A DNA stretch of 64,000 bases from Natronohydrobacter thiooxidans (GTDB lineage: Bacteria; Pseudomonadota; Alphaproteobacteria; Rhodobacterales; Rhodobacteraceae), in contig NZ_MJAP01000014.1 of assembly GCF_001884735.1 (NCBI RefSeq), positions 25,605-89,604 of the forward strand, given 5' to 3'. Made by a program: the position numbers and the translations under genes. Every line of letters begins with the position of its first letter. The stretch's first letter is position 1. Below the pieces are notes generated by a model. It worked only from the letters and a program-made list of their open reading frames with translations, was not told the origin of the DNA and ran no database searches. Positions 1-9,018 of this stretch are shown here, in pieces.

Positions 1-1
1 T

Positions 2-559
2 TGGTATGCTTTCGGCATCTCCTCGGGGACCAAGCAGATGATTGCCATCGTCGCGGGCGGTGCCGCGGGCATCGCGGCGCTTGCCGGGGGGGCGATCCTC
101 TTGCATCGGCGCCTGACGGACCCGCGCATCAAGGCCAATTCCAGTTTTGGCGACAATGCCGTGATGATCATCCTGATCGTGCAGCTTGTGCTGGGGCTGG
201 CCACGATCCCGCTGGCGCTGGGCCATCTGGATGGTTCCGAGATGCTGAAATTCATGGCCTGGGCGCAGGGGATCCTGAGCTTCAAGGCCGGATCGGCAGG
301 CTATATCAGTGATGTGCATCCGATCTTCAAGCTGCATATCTTCCTTGGGCTGGTGATCTTCGTGATGGTGCCCTTCACGCGGCTTGCGCATGTTATCTCT
401 GGGGTGGCGGTGCCCTTCCGCTATCTGCTTGGCCGGACGGGCTATCAGATCGTGCGCTCGCGGCGCGGTGTCAGGGCGGCCCCGAAAGACGTGGCGCCCG
501 TGCGTGCCACTCGTCAGCCGGTTGCCGCCAGATCTGTCGCCTCGGCCCCTGCGGAATAA
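2..559 (+). CDS. narI: Respiratory nitrate reductase gamma subunit NarI, C-terminal part
   Basis: This is the 3' end of the membrane cytochrome b subunit that passes quinol electrons to NarGH at the cytoplasmic side of the inner membrane. The start lies left of the window; 185 residues are visible. They show three hydrophobic helices, and the last carries two histidines exactly 18 codons apart (codons at 335 and 389), the spacing of the two C-terminal haem b ligands of Escherichia coli NarI. The tail after the last helix is longer than in E. coli, basic and low in complexity. The next gene starts 17 bp downstream, so the two are probably co-transcribed. Identification is firm because helix order, ligand spacing and the downstream moeA context agree. 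Confidence 0.93.
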   Translation, partial: WYAFGISSGTKQMIAIVAGGAAGIAALAGGAILLHRRLTDPRIKANSSFGDNAVMIILIVQLVLGLATIPLALGHLDGSEMLKFMAWAQGILSFKAGSAGYISDVHPIFKLHIFLGLVIFVMVPFTRLAHVISGVAVPFRYLLGRTGYQIVRSRRGVRAAPKDVAPVRATRQPVAARSVASAPAE

Positions 560-576
560 GTGAAAGGACCAGACCG

Positions 577-1356
577 ATGAAACCGCTTCTGCCGCCTGTC
601 TTTGTCAATGGCGTTGAAATCCCGGCGGAACGTATCGCGAATGAGGCCCAGAACCACCCAGCCCCGAAGAACAAGCCGGGGCTGGCCTGGCAGGCTGCGG
701 CGCGGGCTTTGGTGCTGCGCGAGGTGATGCTGCAAGAGGCCCGCGCGCGTGGGCTGTCCCCTGACCCGGCGGAAATCGCGCCGGGTCAGTTCGAAACCGG
801 TGACGAGGCGCTGATCCGCCAGCTTTGCGAGAGTGCGATCACACCGGGCGCTGTCACTGATGCGGGGCTGCATGACCACTATCTCGCGCATCCCGAGCGT
901 TTCCGCGCGCCGTCGCTTTATGAGGCCGCGCATATCCTGTTCCCGCGCGAGATGGACATGGCCGGTCCACGCGCCCGCGCGCAGGCCGTGCTGGTGGAGC
1001 TGCGCGCCAATCCGCGCCGCTTTGCCGAACTGGCACGCGCGCATTCCGCCTGTTCGTCGAAAGAGAATGGCGGTGTGCTGGGCCAGCTTTCGGCGGGCGA
1101 TACCGTGCCCGAATTCGAAACCGCGCTGGAGGCGCTGGCGGAAGGGCAGATCAGCGATCCGGTGGAAACGCGCTTCGGGCTGCATCTGATCCGGCTGGAC
1201 GCGCGTGCGCGCGGCGATGTTCTGCCCTTCGAGGTGGTCCTGCCGCGCCTGCGCGATGCGCGTGCAAAAGCGGCCTGGGCACAGGCTGCGGCGCGTTTCG
1301 CGTCGGATCTGCTGATGAAAGCCACGATTGACGGGATTCGCCTGCGGGCGGCCTGA
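577..1356 (+). CDS. Parvulin-type peptidyl-prolyl cis-trans isomerase
   Basis: The protein has 259 residues and a PpiC/rotamase core in its second half (about residues 110-215), with the family's conserved stretches around AAHILF, FAELARAHS, GGVLGQL and GLHLIRLD. No signal peptide or membrane segment is seen, so it should act in the cytoplasm. It follows narI by 17 bp; in other nitrate reducers a foldase of this kind sits at the end of the nar operon, which suggests (inference) a role in folding or maturing the NarGH enzyme. The N-terminal 100 residues are helical and poorly conserved, similar in layout to NifM-like foldases. Substrate is not shown by the sequence. Confidence 0.85.
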   Translation: MKPLLPPVFVNGVEIPAERIANEAQNHPAPKNKPGLAWQAAARALVLREVMLQEARARGLSPDPAEIAPGQFETGDEALIRQLCESAITPGAVTDAGLHDHYLAHPERFRAPSLYEAAHILFPREMDMAGPRARAQAVLVELRANPRRFAELARAHSACSSKENGGVLGQLSAGDTVPEFETALEALAEGQISDPVETRFGLHLIRLDARARGDVLPFEVVLPRLRDARAKAAWAQAAARFASDLLMKATIDGIRLRAA

Positions 1357-1373
1357 GGCAGAAAGGGTCGGTG

Positions 1374-1490
1374 ATGCATGAGAGGATGCAGGGCGGTGCG
1401 GGCTCGCCGGACGGTATGGGTTCGGTCCGGGCACGCTCCGAAACAACCACGCCCTGCGCGAAGGCGCTGGCGCGTTTTCAGCAGCAGTAA
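1374..1490 (+). CDS. Possible 38-residue ORF between the foldase and moeA
   Basis: An ATG at 1374 (with an in-frame GTG at 1371) opens a 38-codon frame that ends with TAA 15 bp before moeA. A GAAAGGG stretch lies about 6 nt before the ATG. The peptide is polar and basic, has no hydrophobic segment and matches no family I know. It may simply be the spacer between two genes of one operon; the gap would otherwise be 149 bp, which is long for this tightly packed region. I give it as a weak candidate only. Confidence 0.2.
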   Translation: MHERMQGGAGSPDGMGSVRARSETTTPCAKALARFQQQ

Positions 1491-1505
1491 AGCGAGAAGA
1501 ACCCC

Positions 1506-2774
1506 ATGACCCTGCACCAGACAGTTCACACACCGGACCGGGCCGCCTGCGGATGCGACGCCGCTCCAGGGTTACTGCCGGTGGATGACGCCATCGCTAT
1601 CGGACTGGCGTTGCTACGACCGCTCGCGGAAACCGAGCATCTGCCGCTGGCGCGGGCCACGGGCCGGGTGCTGGCGCGGGATATCGCCGCGCCGGTGGCC
1701 TTGCCGCTCTTCGACAATGCCGGGATGGATGGCTATGCGCTGCGGTTGTCAGATCTGGCGGGGCAGGGGCCGTGGTTCCTGCCCGTTGCGGGGCGCATCC
1801 GCGCCGGTGATGCGGCGAGCCCGCTGCCGCAAGGCGCAGCAATGCGTATTCTGACCGGCGCGCCGGTGCCCGCAGGGGCGGATGCGGTGATCGCGCAGGA
1901 ACAGGTCGCGCGCAGGGCTGCGCGGATCGAGATTGCGCAGCGCCCCCGGAACGGCCAGCATATCCGCCGCGCAGGCGAGGATGTGGCGCTTGGCGCCCCG
2001 CTGCTGGAGGCCGGGCGCCTGCTGGGCGCGCGCGAGATCGCAGCCCTGGCAGGCTCGGGCGTGGGGCAGGTGCCTGTTACGCGGCGCTTGCGGGTGAGTG
2101 TGCTCTGCTCTGGCAGCGAACTGGTGCCGCCGGGTGCGCCGCTGGGACCGGGCCAGATATGGAACGCCAATCAGGCCATGCTGGGCGCGGCGCTGGCGCA
2201 GCCCTGGATCGCGCTGCGGCTCCGGCCCGCGCTGGCCGATACTCCGGCGCTATTGCAAAAGCACATCGCCAAGACCCTGCGCGACACCGATATCCTGATC
2301 ACCACGGGCGGGGTGTCGGTTGGGGATGAGGATCACATGGCGCGCGTGATTCAAAACCTTGGCGGGCAGATCCATGCGATGAAACTGGCGATGAAACCGG
2401 GCAAGCCGCTTTCCATCGGGCAGGTCGGGCAGACGCTGTGGCTGGGGCTGCCGGGCAATCCGGTGGCGGCTTTCGTGACCTGGCATGTTGTGGGGCAGGT
2501 GCTGGCGCAGGCGCTGGCCGGCATGGCGCGGCCCGGTCCGGTCAAGTCCCTCGCGGCACTTGCCGCGCCGCTGCGCCACAGTCCGGGGCGGTGCGAATTT
2601 CGCCCCGCACGGCTGCTGGGGCATGATGCGCGCGGCCTGCAGCAGGTCGCCTGTCTTGAGGGCACCGGCTCGCACCGGCTGGCGCAATTTCCTCAGGCCG
2701 ATGCGTTGGTGATGATCCCGGCGGATATGGATGCCCTGCCCAAGGGCGCGCTGGTTGAGGTGCTGCCGCTGTAG
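1506..2774 (+). CDS. moeA: Molybdopterin molybdenumtransferase MoeA
   Basis: MoeA inserts molybdate into adenylylated molybdopterin, the last common step of molybdenum cofactor synthesis, in the cytosol. The 422-residue product has the full domain set: an N-terminal MoeA domain (about 15-180), the MoCF-binding core with TTGGVSVGD near residue 266, the GLPGNPVAAF stretch, and a C-terminal barrel domain. The start is the ATG after AGCGAGAAG. It lies downstream of narI and the foldase on the same strand and is followed by a strong hairpin terminator, so it closes the nar transcription unit. Supplying cofactor for nitrate reductase is the obvious role. Confidence 0.95.
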   Translation: MTLHQTVHTPDRAACGCDAAPGLLPVDDAIAIGLALLRPLAETEHLPLARATGRVLARDIAAPVALPLFDNAGMDGYALRLSDLAGQGPWFLPVAGRIRAGDAASPLPQGAAMRILTGAPVPAGADAVIAQEQVARRAARIEIAQRPRNGQHIRRAGEDVALGAPLLEAGRLLGAREIAALAGSGVGQVPVTRRLRVSVLCSGSELVPPGAPLGPGQIWNANQAMLGAALAQPWIALRLRPALADTPALLQKHIAKTLRDTDILITTGGVSVGDEDHMARVIQNLGGQIHAMKLAMKPGKPLSIGQVGQTLWLGLPGNPVAAFVTWHVVGQVLAQALAGMARPGPVKSLAALAAPLRHSPGRCEFRPARLLGHDARGLQQVACLEGTGSHRLAQFPQADALVMIPADMDALPKGALVEVLPL

Positions 2775-2822
2775 CGCGGTCCGTTTCGGGCGGTCTTGCG
2801 TCCCCTTGCCGCCCGCAACCTG

Positions 2823-2854
2823 CCCCGGCCCTGCGCGAGGGTCGGGGCCTTTTT
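2823..2854 (+). terminator. Rho-independent terminator after moeA
   Basis: A 10-bp stem (CCCCGGCCCT pairing with AGGGTCGGGG, one G-T wobble) closes a 5-nt loop and is followed by CC and a run of five T. It lies about 50 bp after the moeA stop and ends the nar-moeA unit. Confidence 0.8.
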
Positions 2855-2966
2855 ATACGAAAGCCGATGGGGCAGGGCCGGTATTTCAGAGGGTGGCGCG
2901 CTGCCAGTCCATTCGGAATTCGCGACCGCCAGCGGTGTGAGGGTGCTTTGCCGGGTCATGTGATGG

Positions 2967-2980
2967 TTGATAATTGTCAA
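2967..2980 (+). promoter_or_regulatory. FNR/Dnr-type box, distal copy
   Basis: The sequence TTGAT-AATT-GTCAA matches the FNR-family consensus TTGAT-N4-ATCAA with one difference. It lies in the 347-bp gene-free stretch 2775-3121, between the moeA terminator and the DUF2478 gene. A second copy with the same mismatch lies 84 bp downstream. Which member of the Crp/Fnr family binds (FnrL, NarR, Dnr or NnrR) cannot be told from the box. Confidence 0.6.
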
Positions 2981-3050
2981 TCAAAGTATTGATTTTTATG
3001 CCGTGGATTCTTTAGGAATCTGAGAATTAATCTCATGCCGCGACTCTTGG

Positions 3051-3064
3051 TTGATTTGTGTCAA
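3051..3064 (+). promoter_or_regulatory. FNR/Dnr-type box, proximal copy
   Basis: The sequence TTGAT-TTGT-GTCAA is a second FNR-family box. If it works as a class II activator site centred at -41.5, transcription would begin near 3099, about 23 nt before the GTG start at 3122. That placement is the normal one for oxygen- or NO-responsive activation and argues against the upstream ATG at 3035, which would lie ahead of the promoter. Confidence 0.65.
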
Positions 3065-3121
3065 TGTTTGATCGGCCCGTTTCTGCCATTCAGGATCGAA
3101 ACAGTCAGGGAGTGTTGCGTC

Positions 3122-3631
3122 GTGAAACTCGGATATGTCTCGCTGCCCGGACGCGGGGCCAATGACCTTTTTCTGGCGCAGATCGCCGATGCCCTGCGCG
3201 GTCAGCTCAAACTCTGCGGCACGGTGCAGACCAATATCACCCGCGCGGACCGGCGCAAATGCGACATGGATTTGCGGCTTCTGGCCACGGGCGAGGTGCT
3301 GCGCATATCCGAAGATCGCGGCGCTTTCGCGCGTGGCTGCACGCTGGACACACAGGTGCTGACCGAGGCTGTGGCGCGCAGCGAGGCCGCTCTGGCCGGT
3401 GCGGATCTGCTGATCGTCAACAAATTCGGCAAGACCGAGGCCGAGGGGCAAGGCTTCGCGCCGCTGATCGCCGAGGCGCTTTTTGCGGGCATTCCTGTTC
3501 TGGTGGGCGTCAATGCCCTGAACCTGCCTGCGTTTGAGGGATTCACTGAGGGCATCGCGCAGCCCTTGCCGGAAGATGCGCAGCATGTGATCGCCTGGTG
3601 CCTGAGCGCGCGGCTCATCCATGCCGCGTGA
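3122..3631 (+). CDS. DUF2478 family protein, molybdenum-linked
   Basis: This 169-residue protein fits the DUF2478 family, often found next to molybdate transport or molybdenum-cofactor genes; its biochemical role is not established to my knowledge. It opens with KLGYVSLPGRGAND, carries an RRKCDM segment and the internal motif ADLLIVNKFGKTEAEGQG, which resembles the nucleotide-binding style of NTPases of the THEP1/MobB kind but lacks a clear Walker A. I chose the GTG at 3122 because CAGGGAG precedes it and a FNR box lies just upstream; an in-frame ATG at 3035 would add 29 residues that look non-homologous. It overlaps mogA by 11 bp, so the two are translated together. Confidence 0.75.
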   Translation: MKLGYVSLPGRGANDLFLAQIADALRGQLKLCGTVQTNITRADRRKCDMDLRLLATGEVLRISEDRGAFARGCTLDTQVLTEAVARSEAALAGADLLIVNKFGKTEAEGQGFAPLIAEALFAGIPVLVGVNALNLPAFEGFTEGIAQPLPEDAQHVIAWCLSARLIHAA

Positions 3632-4154
3632 GTCTGCCAGTATTGCGATTGTCACGGTGTCGGACCGCGCGGCGCGGGGCGTCTACGAGGACAGGGGCGG
3701 CCCTGCGGCCGAGGACTGGATCCGCAGGAGTGTGACCTCGCCCATCCGCGTTTCCCGCCAGATCGTGCCGGATGAGCGCGATCTTGTCGCAGGAAGGCTG
3801 CGCAGGCTGGCCGAAGACGGGGCAGATCTTGTGCTGATCACCGGGGGGACCGGGCCCGCGCCGCGCGACCGGACGCCTGAAGCGCTGGCCGATGTGATCG
3901 ATTTCGATCTGCCGGGGTTTGGCGAAGAAATGCGCCGCGCCTCGCTGCGGGAGGTGCCGACGGCGATCCTGTCGCGTCAGGGCGCGGGGGTGCGGGGGCA
4001 GACGCTGTTCATCACCCTGCCGGGCAAGCCTGCGGCCATCGCAACCTGCCTTGATGCGGTCTTTGCATCGGTTCCCTATTGCCTCGATCTGATCGGGGCG
4101 GCGCGGATCGAGACTGATCCTGCCCATTGCCCGGCCTTCAGGCCCCGGCGATAG
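3621..4154 (+). CDS. mogA: MogA/MoaB-type molybdopterin adenylyltransferase
   Basis: The enzyme transfers AMP from ATP to molybdopterin, preparing it for molybdate insertion by MoeA. The 177-residue, single-domain protein shows the MoCF-binding signature (ITGGTGPAPRDRTPEA, about residues 73-88) and the later LPGKP loop, at the usual family length. It overlaps the preceding DUF2478 gene by 11 bp and so shares its FNR-box promoter. Together with moeA, two steps of cofactor maturation are placed beside nitrate reductase. MogA and MoaB are close relatives, so the exact symbol could be either. Confidence 0.85.
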   Translation: MPRESASIAIVTVSDRAARGVYEDRGGPAAEDWIRRSVTSPIRVSRQIVPDERDLVAGRLRRLAEDGADLVLITGGTGPAPRDRTPEALADVIDFDLPGFGEEMRRASLREVPTAILSRQGAGVRGQTLFITLPGKPAAIATCLDAVFASVPYCLDLIGAARIETDPAHCPAFRPRR

Positions 4155-4290
4155 TAATTGCAAATCAGTCTCTTAAATCTTTTCCCTTCTGTCGCGCTGT
4201 AATGCAGTCGCAGAAACTTGCGCGTGCCCGTCAGTCTGGTCTTTCATTCGCGCGCGAAACTTTTAAGGTAGCGGGAAAGAGAGAGGACAC

Positions 4291-4752
4291 ATGAGTCGCG
4301 GAATTGATTACGGCAATCTGATGCATGACGCCATGCGGGGACTGATCCGCAAGGTCATGGAAGGCGTTGCGCGTGACGGTCTGCCCGGTGATCATCATTT
4401 CTTCATCACCATCGACACCACCCATCCCGATATGCAGATGGCCGGGTGGCTGCGCGAGCGCTACCCCGAAGAGATCACGCTGGTGGTGCAGCACTGGTTC
4501 GAGAATCTGAGCGTCGAAGAGGATGGATTCGCGATCACGCTCAATTTCGGCAATGCGCCCGAGCCGCTCTATATCCCCTTCGATTCGATCTCGACCTTCG
4601 TCGATCCCTTCGTGGAATTCGGGCTGCGGTTTGAGCTGCATCACGAAGAGGATGACGAGGATGAGGATGATGAAGAGGCGCCCATGCTTGAGGATGCGCC
4701 GCAGGAGCCGAAATCCGGCGAAGTCGTGAGCCTCGACCGGTTTCGGAAGTAA
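4291..4752 (+). CDS. sspB: SspB-like ClpXP adaptor protein
   Basis: The 153-residue protein has the alphaproteobacterial SspB layout: a beta-rich SspB domain (about 5-115, with HHFFITIDTTHPD and a FVDPFVEFGLRF strand), a very acidic linker rich in Asp and Glu (about 120-137) and a short basic-hydrophobic tail ending VVSLDRFRK, which in this family docks on the ClpX zinc-binding domain. It delivers ssrA-tagged or other substrates to ClpXP. The start ATG follows GAGAGAGGACAC. The partner genes clpX and clpP lie 1.5-3.6 kb away on the other strand. The 136 bp upstream hold no feature I can name. Confidence 0.9.
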   Translation: MSRGIDYGNLMHDAMRGLIRKVMEGVARDGLPGDHHFFITIDTTHPDMQMAGWLRERYPEEITLVVQHWFENLSVEEDGFAITLNFGNAPEPLYIPFDSISTFVDPFVEFGLRFELHHEEDDEDEDDEEAPMLEDAPQEPKSGEVVSLDRFRK

Positions 4753-4757
4753 GGCTT

Positions 4758-4775
4758 GGTATGCGACAGCATACC
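4758..4775 (+). terminator. Short hairpin after sspB, possible terminator
   Basis: A perfect 7-bp stem GGTATGC-GACA-GCATACC starts 6 bp after the sspB stop and is followed by GATTGATTTT. The T run is weak and displaced, so it may be a weak terminator or a processing signal between sspB and fumC. Confidence 0.4.
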
Positions 4776-4839
4776 GATTGATTTTCCTGCATCCTGCCGC
4801 TAAGCACTGCACGACCATTTGTTGCAAGGAGCTTTGCGC

Positions 4840-6234
<1,395 letters not shown>

Positions 6235-6253
6235 TCTGCCGCGCGAGAGACGC

Positions 6254-6282
6254 AAAAACCCGGCCAGATGGCCGGGTTTTTT
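6254..6282. terminator. Bidirectional terminator between fumC and clpX
   Basis: A GC-rich stem (CCCGGCC-AGAT-GGCCGGG) is flanked by five A on the left and six T on the right. It serves fumC on the plus strand and clpX, which ends at 6313, on the minus strand. Confidence 0.9.
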
Positions 6283-6312
6283 CATGTTTCGGGCTGACAG
6301 GGCGGGCTGCGA

Positions 6313-7575
6313 TCAGCCTGCGCTGGCCGCTGTTTTCTTGGCATCGGCATAGATGATCAGCGGCTTCGCAGCCGAGATCGCGGCTTCCTCATTCACCACG
6401 ACTTCGCTGACATTTTCCAGCCCCGGCAGGTCGAACATCGTATCGAGCAGGATATCTTCAAGGATCGAGCGCAACCCGCGTGCCCCGGTCTTGCGGGCAA
6501 TCGCGCGTTTGGCGATGGCTTTCAGCGCCTCTTCGGTAAAGGTCAGGTCTGCCCCTTCGATATCGAACAGCTTCTGATACTGCTTGACCAGTGCGTTCTT
6601 GGGTTGGGTCAGGATCGTGACCAAGGCATCCTCGTCCAGATCCATCAGCGTTGCCACCACTGGCAGACGGCCCACGAATTCCGGGATCAGACCGAATTTC
6701 AGCAGGTCTTCCGGCTCAAGCTGTTTCAGCGACTGGCCGATGGTGATCTGGCTTTCATCCTTCACATCTGCACCGAAGCCGATGGCCGTGCCCTTGCCGC
6801 GCTGGTTGATGATGCGGTCCAGCCCGGCAAAGGCGCCGCCGCAGATGAACAGGATATTGGTCGTGTCCACCTGCAGGAATTCCTGCTGCGGATGCTTGCG
6901 GCCACCTTGCGGGGGCACGCTTGCGACAGTGCCTTCCATCAGTTTCAAGAGCGCCTGCTGCACCCCTTCGCCCGAGACATCGCGGGTGATCGAGGGATTG
7001 TCGGACTTGCGGGTGATCTTGTCCACCTCGTCGATATAGACGATGCCGCGCTGCGCGCGCTCGACATTGTACTCGCTCGCCTGCAACAGTTTGAGAATGA
7101 TGTTTTCCACATCCTCGCCGACATAGCCGGCTTCGGTCAGCGTGGTGGCATCAGCCATGGTAAACGGCACATCAAGGATCCGCGCCAGCGTCTGCGCCAG
7201 GAGCGTCTTGCCGCAGCCGGTGGGGCCGATCAGCAGGATGTTCGATTTCGACAGCTCGACATCGCCCGCCTTGCCGGAATGATTGAGCCGCTTGTAATGG
7301 TTGTGCACGGCGACCGAGAGCACGCGCTTAGCCTGTTCCTGCCCGATCACATAGTCATCAAGCACATTGCAGATCTCGCGCGGGGTGGGCACGCCATCGG
7401 TGGATTTCAGCCCGCCGGATTTGGTTTCCTCGCGGATGATATCCATGCACAATTCGACACATTCGTCGCAGATAAAGACCGTCGGCCCCGCGATCAGCTT
7501 GCGCACTTCATGTTGGCTCTTGCCGCAGAAAGAGCAGTAAAGCGTGTTCTTGCTGTCTGAATCGGATGTCGGCAT
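6313..7575 (-). CDS. clpX: ATP-dependent Clp protease ATPase subunit ClpX
   Basis: ClpX is the hexameric AAA+ unfoldase that feeds tagged proteins into ClpP. The 420-residue protein has the N-terminal zinc-binding domain with four cysteines (C14, C17 and the CDECVELC pair), Walker A GPTGCGKT (near residue 117), Walker [11 protein letters not shown], a GYVGED pore loop and sensor 2 [12 protein letters not shown], all at the usual family length. The gene lies 153 bp downstream of clpP on the same strand, the classic clpP-clpX order; that gap shows no clear terminator. The adaptor gene sspB is close by. Confidence 0.98.
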   Translation of the reverse strand: MPTSDSDSKNTLYCSFCGKSQHEVRKLIAGPTVFICDECVELCMDIIREETKSGGLKSTDGVPTPREICNVLDDYVIGQEQAKRVLSVAVHNHYKRLNHSGKAGDVELSKSNILLIGPTGCGKTLLAQTLARILDVPFTMADATTLTEAGYVGEDVENIILKLLQASEYNVERAQRGIVYIDEVDKITRKSDNPSITRDVSGEGVQQALLKLMEGTVASVPPQGGRKHPQQEFLQVDTTNILFICGGAFAGLDRIINQRGKGTAIGFGADVKDESQITIGQSLKQLEPEDLLKFGLIPEFVGRLPVVATLMDLDEDALVTILTQPKNALVKQYQKLFDIEGADLTFTEEALKAIAKRAIARKTGARGLRSILEDILLDTMFDLPGLENVSEVVVNEEAAISAAKPLIIYADAKKTAASAG

Positions 7576-7728
7576 TTCAAACCTCTGTGGTCTCTACTGC
7601 GATAGGCATCGGCGCGTGGCGGGCGATTGTCGCCTTCTTGTCCTCTAGGGTAGGCGAGAGCGGGGGGCGGGACAATGCAAAACTGCGCCGCCCACCTGAT
7701 TTCCCGCCCTTGCCCGGATCACGTTTTA

Positions 7729-8352
7729 TCATGCGCTGCCGGAATCCGCGCGTGAGGTCACGATCTCATCGATCAAACCCCAATCCTTCGCCATTTCCGC
7801 CGTCATGAAATTGTCGCGCTCCAGTGCATCCTCGACCTTTTTCAGGGTCTGGCCGGTATGTTTGACATAGATCTTGTTCAGACGCTCTTTCAGTTCCAGA
7901 ATCTCGCGCGCATGGATCGAGATATCGGTGGCCTGACCCTGAAACCCGCCCGAAGGCTGGTGCACCATGATCCGCGAATTGGGCAGCGAGAAGCGCATGC
8001 CTTTCTCGCCGGCACAGAGCAGAAGCGAGCCCATCGAGGCCGCCTGACCCACAACCAGCGTCGAGACCTTGGGCTTGATATATTGCATCGTGTCATAGAT
8101 CGACAGGCCCGAGGTGACGACGCCGCCGGGCGAGTTGATATACATCGAGATGTCTTTCGACGGATTTTCGGCTTCCAGATGCAGAAGCTGGGCCACGATC
8201 AGGCTGGCCATGCCGTCATGCACCGGGCCGGTGACGAAGATGATGCGCTCTTTCAGCAGGCGCGAGAAGATATCATAGGCCCGCTCGCCACGGCTGGTCT
8301 GTTCGACGACCATGGGAACAAGGTTCATGTAGGTTTCAATCGGATCGCGCAT
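7729..8352 (-). CDS. clpP: ATP-dependent Clp protease proteolytic subunit ClpP
   Basis: ClpP forms the tetradecameric serine protease chamber. The 207-residue product shows the catalytic triad Ser106 (in GQAASMGS), His131 (in MVHQPSGG) and Asp180 (in ERDNFM), with the same spacings (25 and 49 residues) as the E. coli enzyme. A short propeptide precedes the core. Upstream of the start a CTTG element with a CTAAGAT sequence 19 bp later faintly resembles an alphaproteobacterial heat-shock promoter; I do not rely on it. The order clpP-clpX and the nearby sspB place the complete ClpXP machine here. Confidence 0.97.
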   Translation of the reverse strand: MRDPIETYMNLVPMVVEQTSRGERAYDIFSRLLKERIIFVTGPVHDGMASLIVAQLLHLEAENPSKDISMYINSPGGVVTSGLSIYDTMQYIKPKVSTLVVGQAASMGSLLLCAGEKGMRFSLPNSRIMVHQPSGGFQGQATDISIHAREILELKERLNKIYVKHTGQTLKKVEDALERDNFMTAEMAKDWGLIDEIVTSRADSGSA

Positions 8353-8478
8353 CTGCCTGCCTTTGTGACTGTGACCGCTCGGGTCGCGTGGTGATATCGG
8401 AACTCTGTTGACAGAATCTTAGTGCTGCGCTTTCCCAGCCGCAAGGGGAGGCGGGGATTTTGTGGTTCTGCGTCGCGC

Positions 8479-9018
8479 TCATCCCAAGGCCTTGCCCAGT
8501 CTGGGCAATCTTGCCCGTTTGAGGAGGGCGCGCAATGGCTGCTCGCGCCCCGAGAGGGATTCGGTTCTGGCATGCACCGAGCGGATCACAGATTCGACGG
8601 CGGCGCTGTCCATGAGCCAGCGTTCCATCAGGAAATCATCGGGGCTTTGCGCCTGCACGCCTTCGGGGGCCAATGCGCGGTTCGGAAAATCGCGCAGATT
8701 CAACGTGATGATCAGCGCAGCGCCCCCGGCAATGGCGGTGGCCAGCACATGCGCATCGGCCGGATCGGGCAGCCAGAGGCGTTTTTCCAGATCCGGGTTG
8801 GCGAGGATTTCGGCCTCGGGCCATGCCGCGCGCAGGGTCGCGATTTCGCCCGAGGCGATGGCCGCGCCCTCTGGCCCCAGCCGGGCAGCGGCGCGCTGCC
8901 ATTCGCCAAGGATGCGGGCCGACCAGAGCGGCCCGTAGACGCCCTGAGCGGCAGTGCCGATCAGGATTTCGCGCAAGACGTTGGGATAGAGCACACAGGC
9001 GTCAAGAACGGCCTTCAT
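8479..9018 (-). CDS. PIN-domain protein, RSP_2648-like
   Basis: The 179-residue protein has the PIN nuclease fold: an N-terminal acidic strand KAVLDACVLYP (Asp6), a central DPADAHVLATAI segment and a later ITLNLRDFP strand, giving the acidic residues expected for metal-dependent RNA cleavage. Its start overlaps the stop of the upstream RNA methyltransferase gene by 4 bp (ATGA), so the two are translationally coupled. No antitoxin-sized partner is present, which argues against a VapC toxin; the pairing with an RNA methyltransferase, seen in Rhodobacter relatives as an RSP_2647/RSP_2648 pair, suggests a role in RNA handling. The substrate is unknown. Confidence 0.75.
   Translation of the reverse strand: MKAVLDACVLYPNVLREILIGTAAQGVYGPLWSARILGEWQRAAARLGPEGAAIASGEIATLRAAWPEAEILANPDLEKRLWLPDPADAHVLATAIAGGAALIITLNLRDFPNRALAPEGVQAQSPDDFLMERWLMDSAAVESVIRSVHARTESLSGREQPLRALLKRARLPRLGKALG

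Noticed and set aside
3035..3121. Longer N-terminus for the DUF2478 protein from the ATG at 3035
   Set aside because: The proximal FNR box lies inside this stretch, there is no ribosome binding site, and the extra residues do not look like the family N-terminus.
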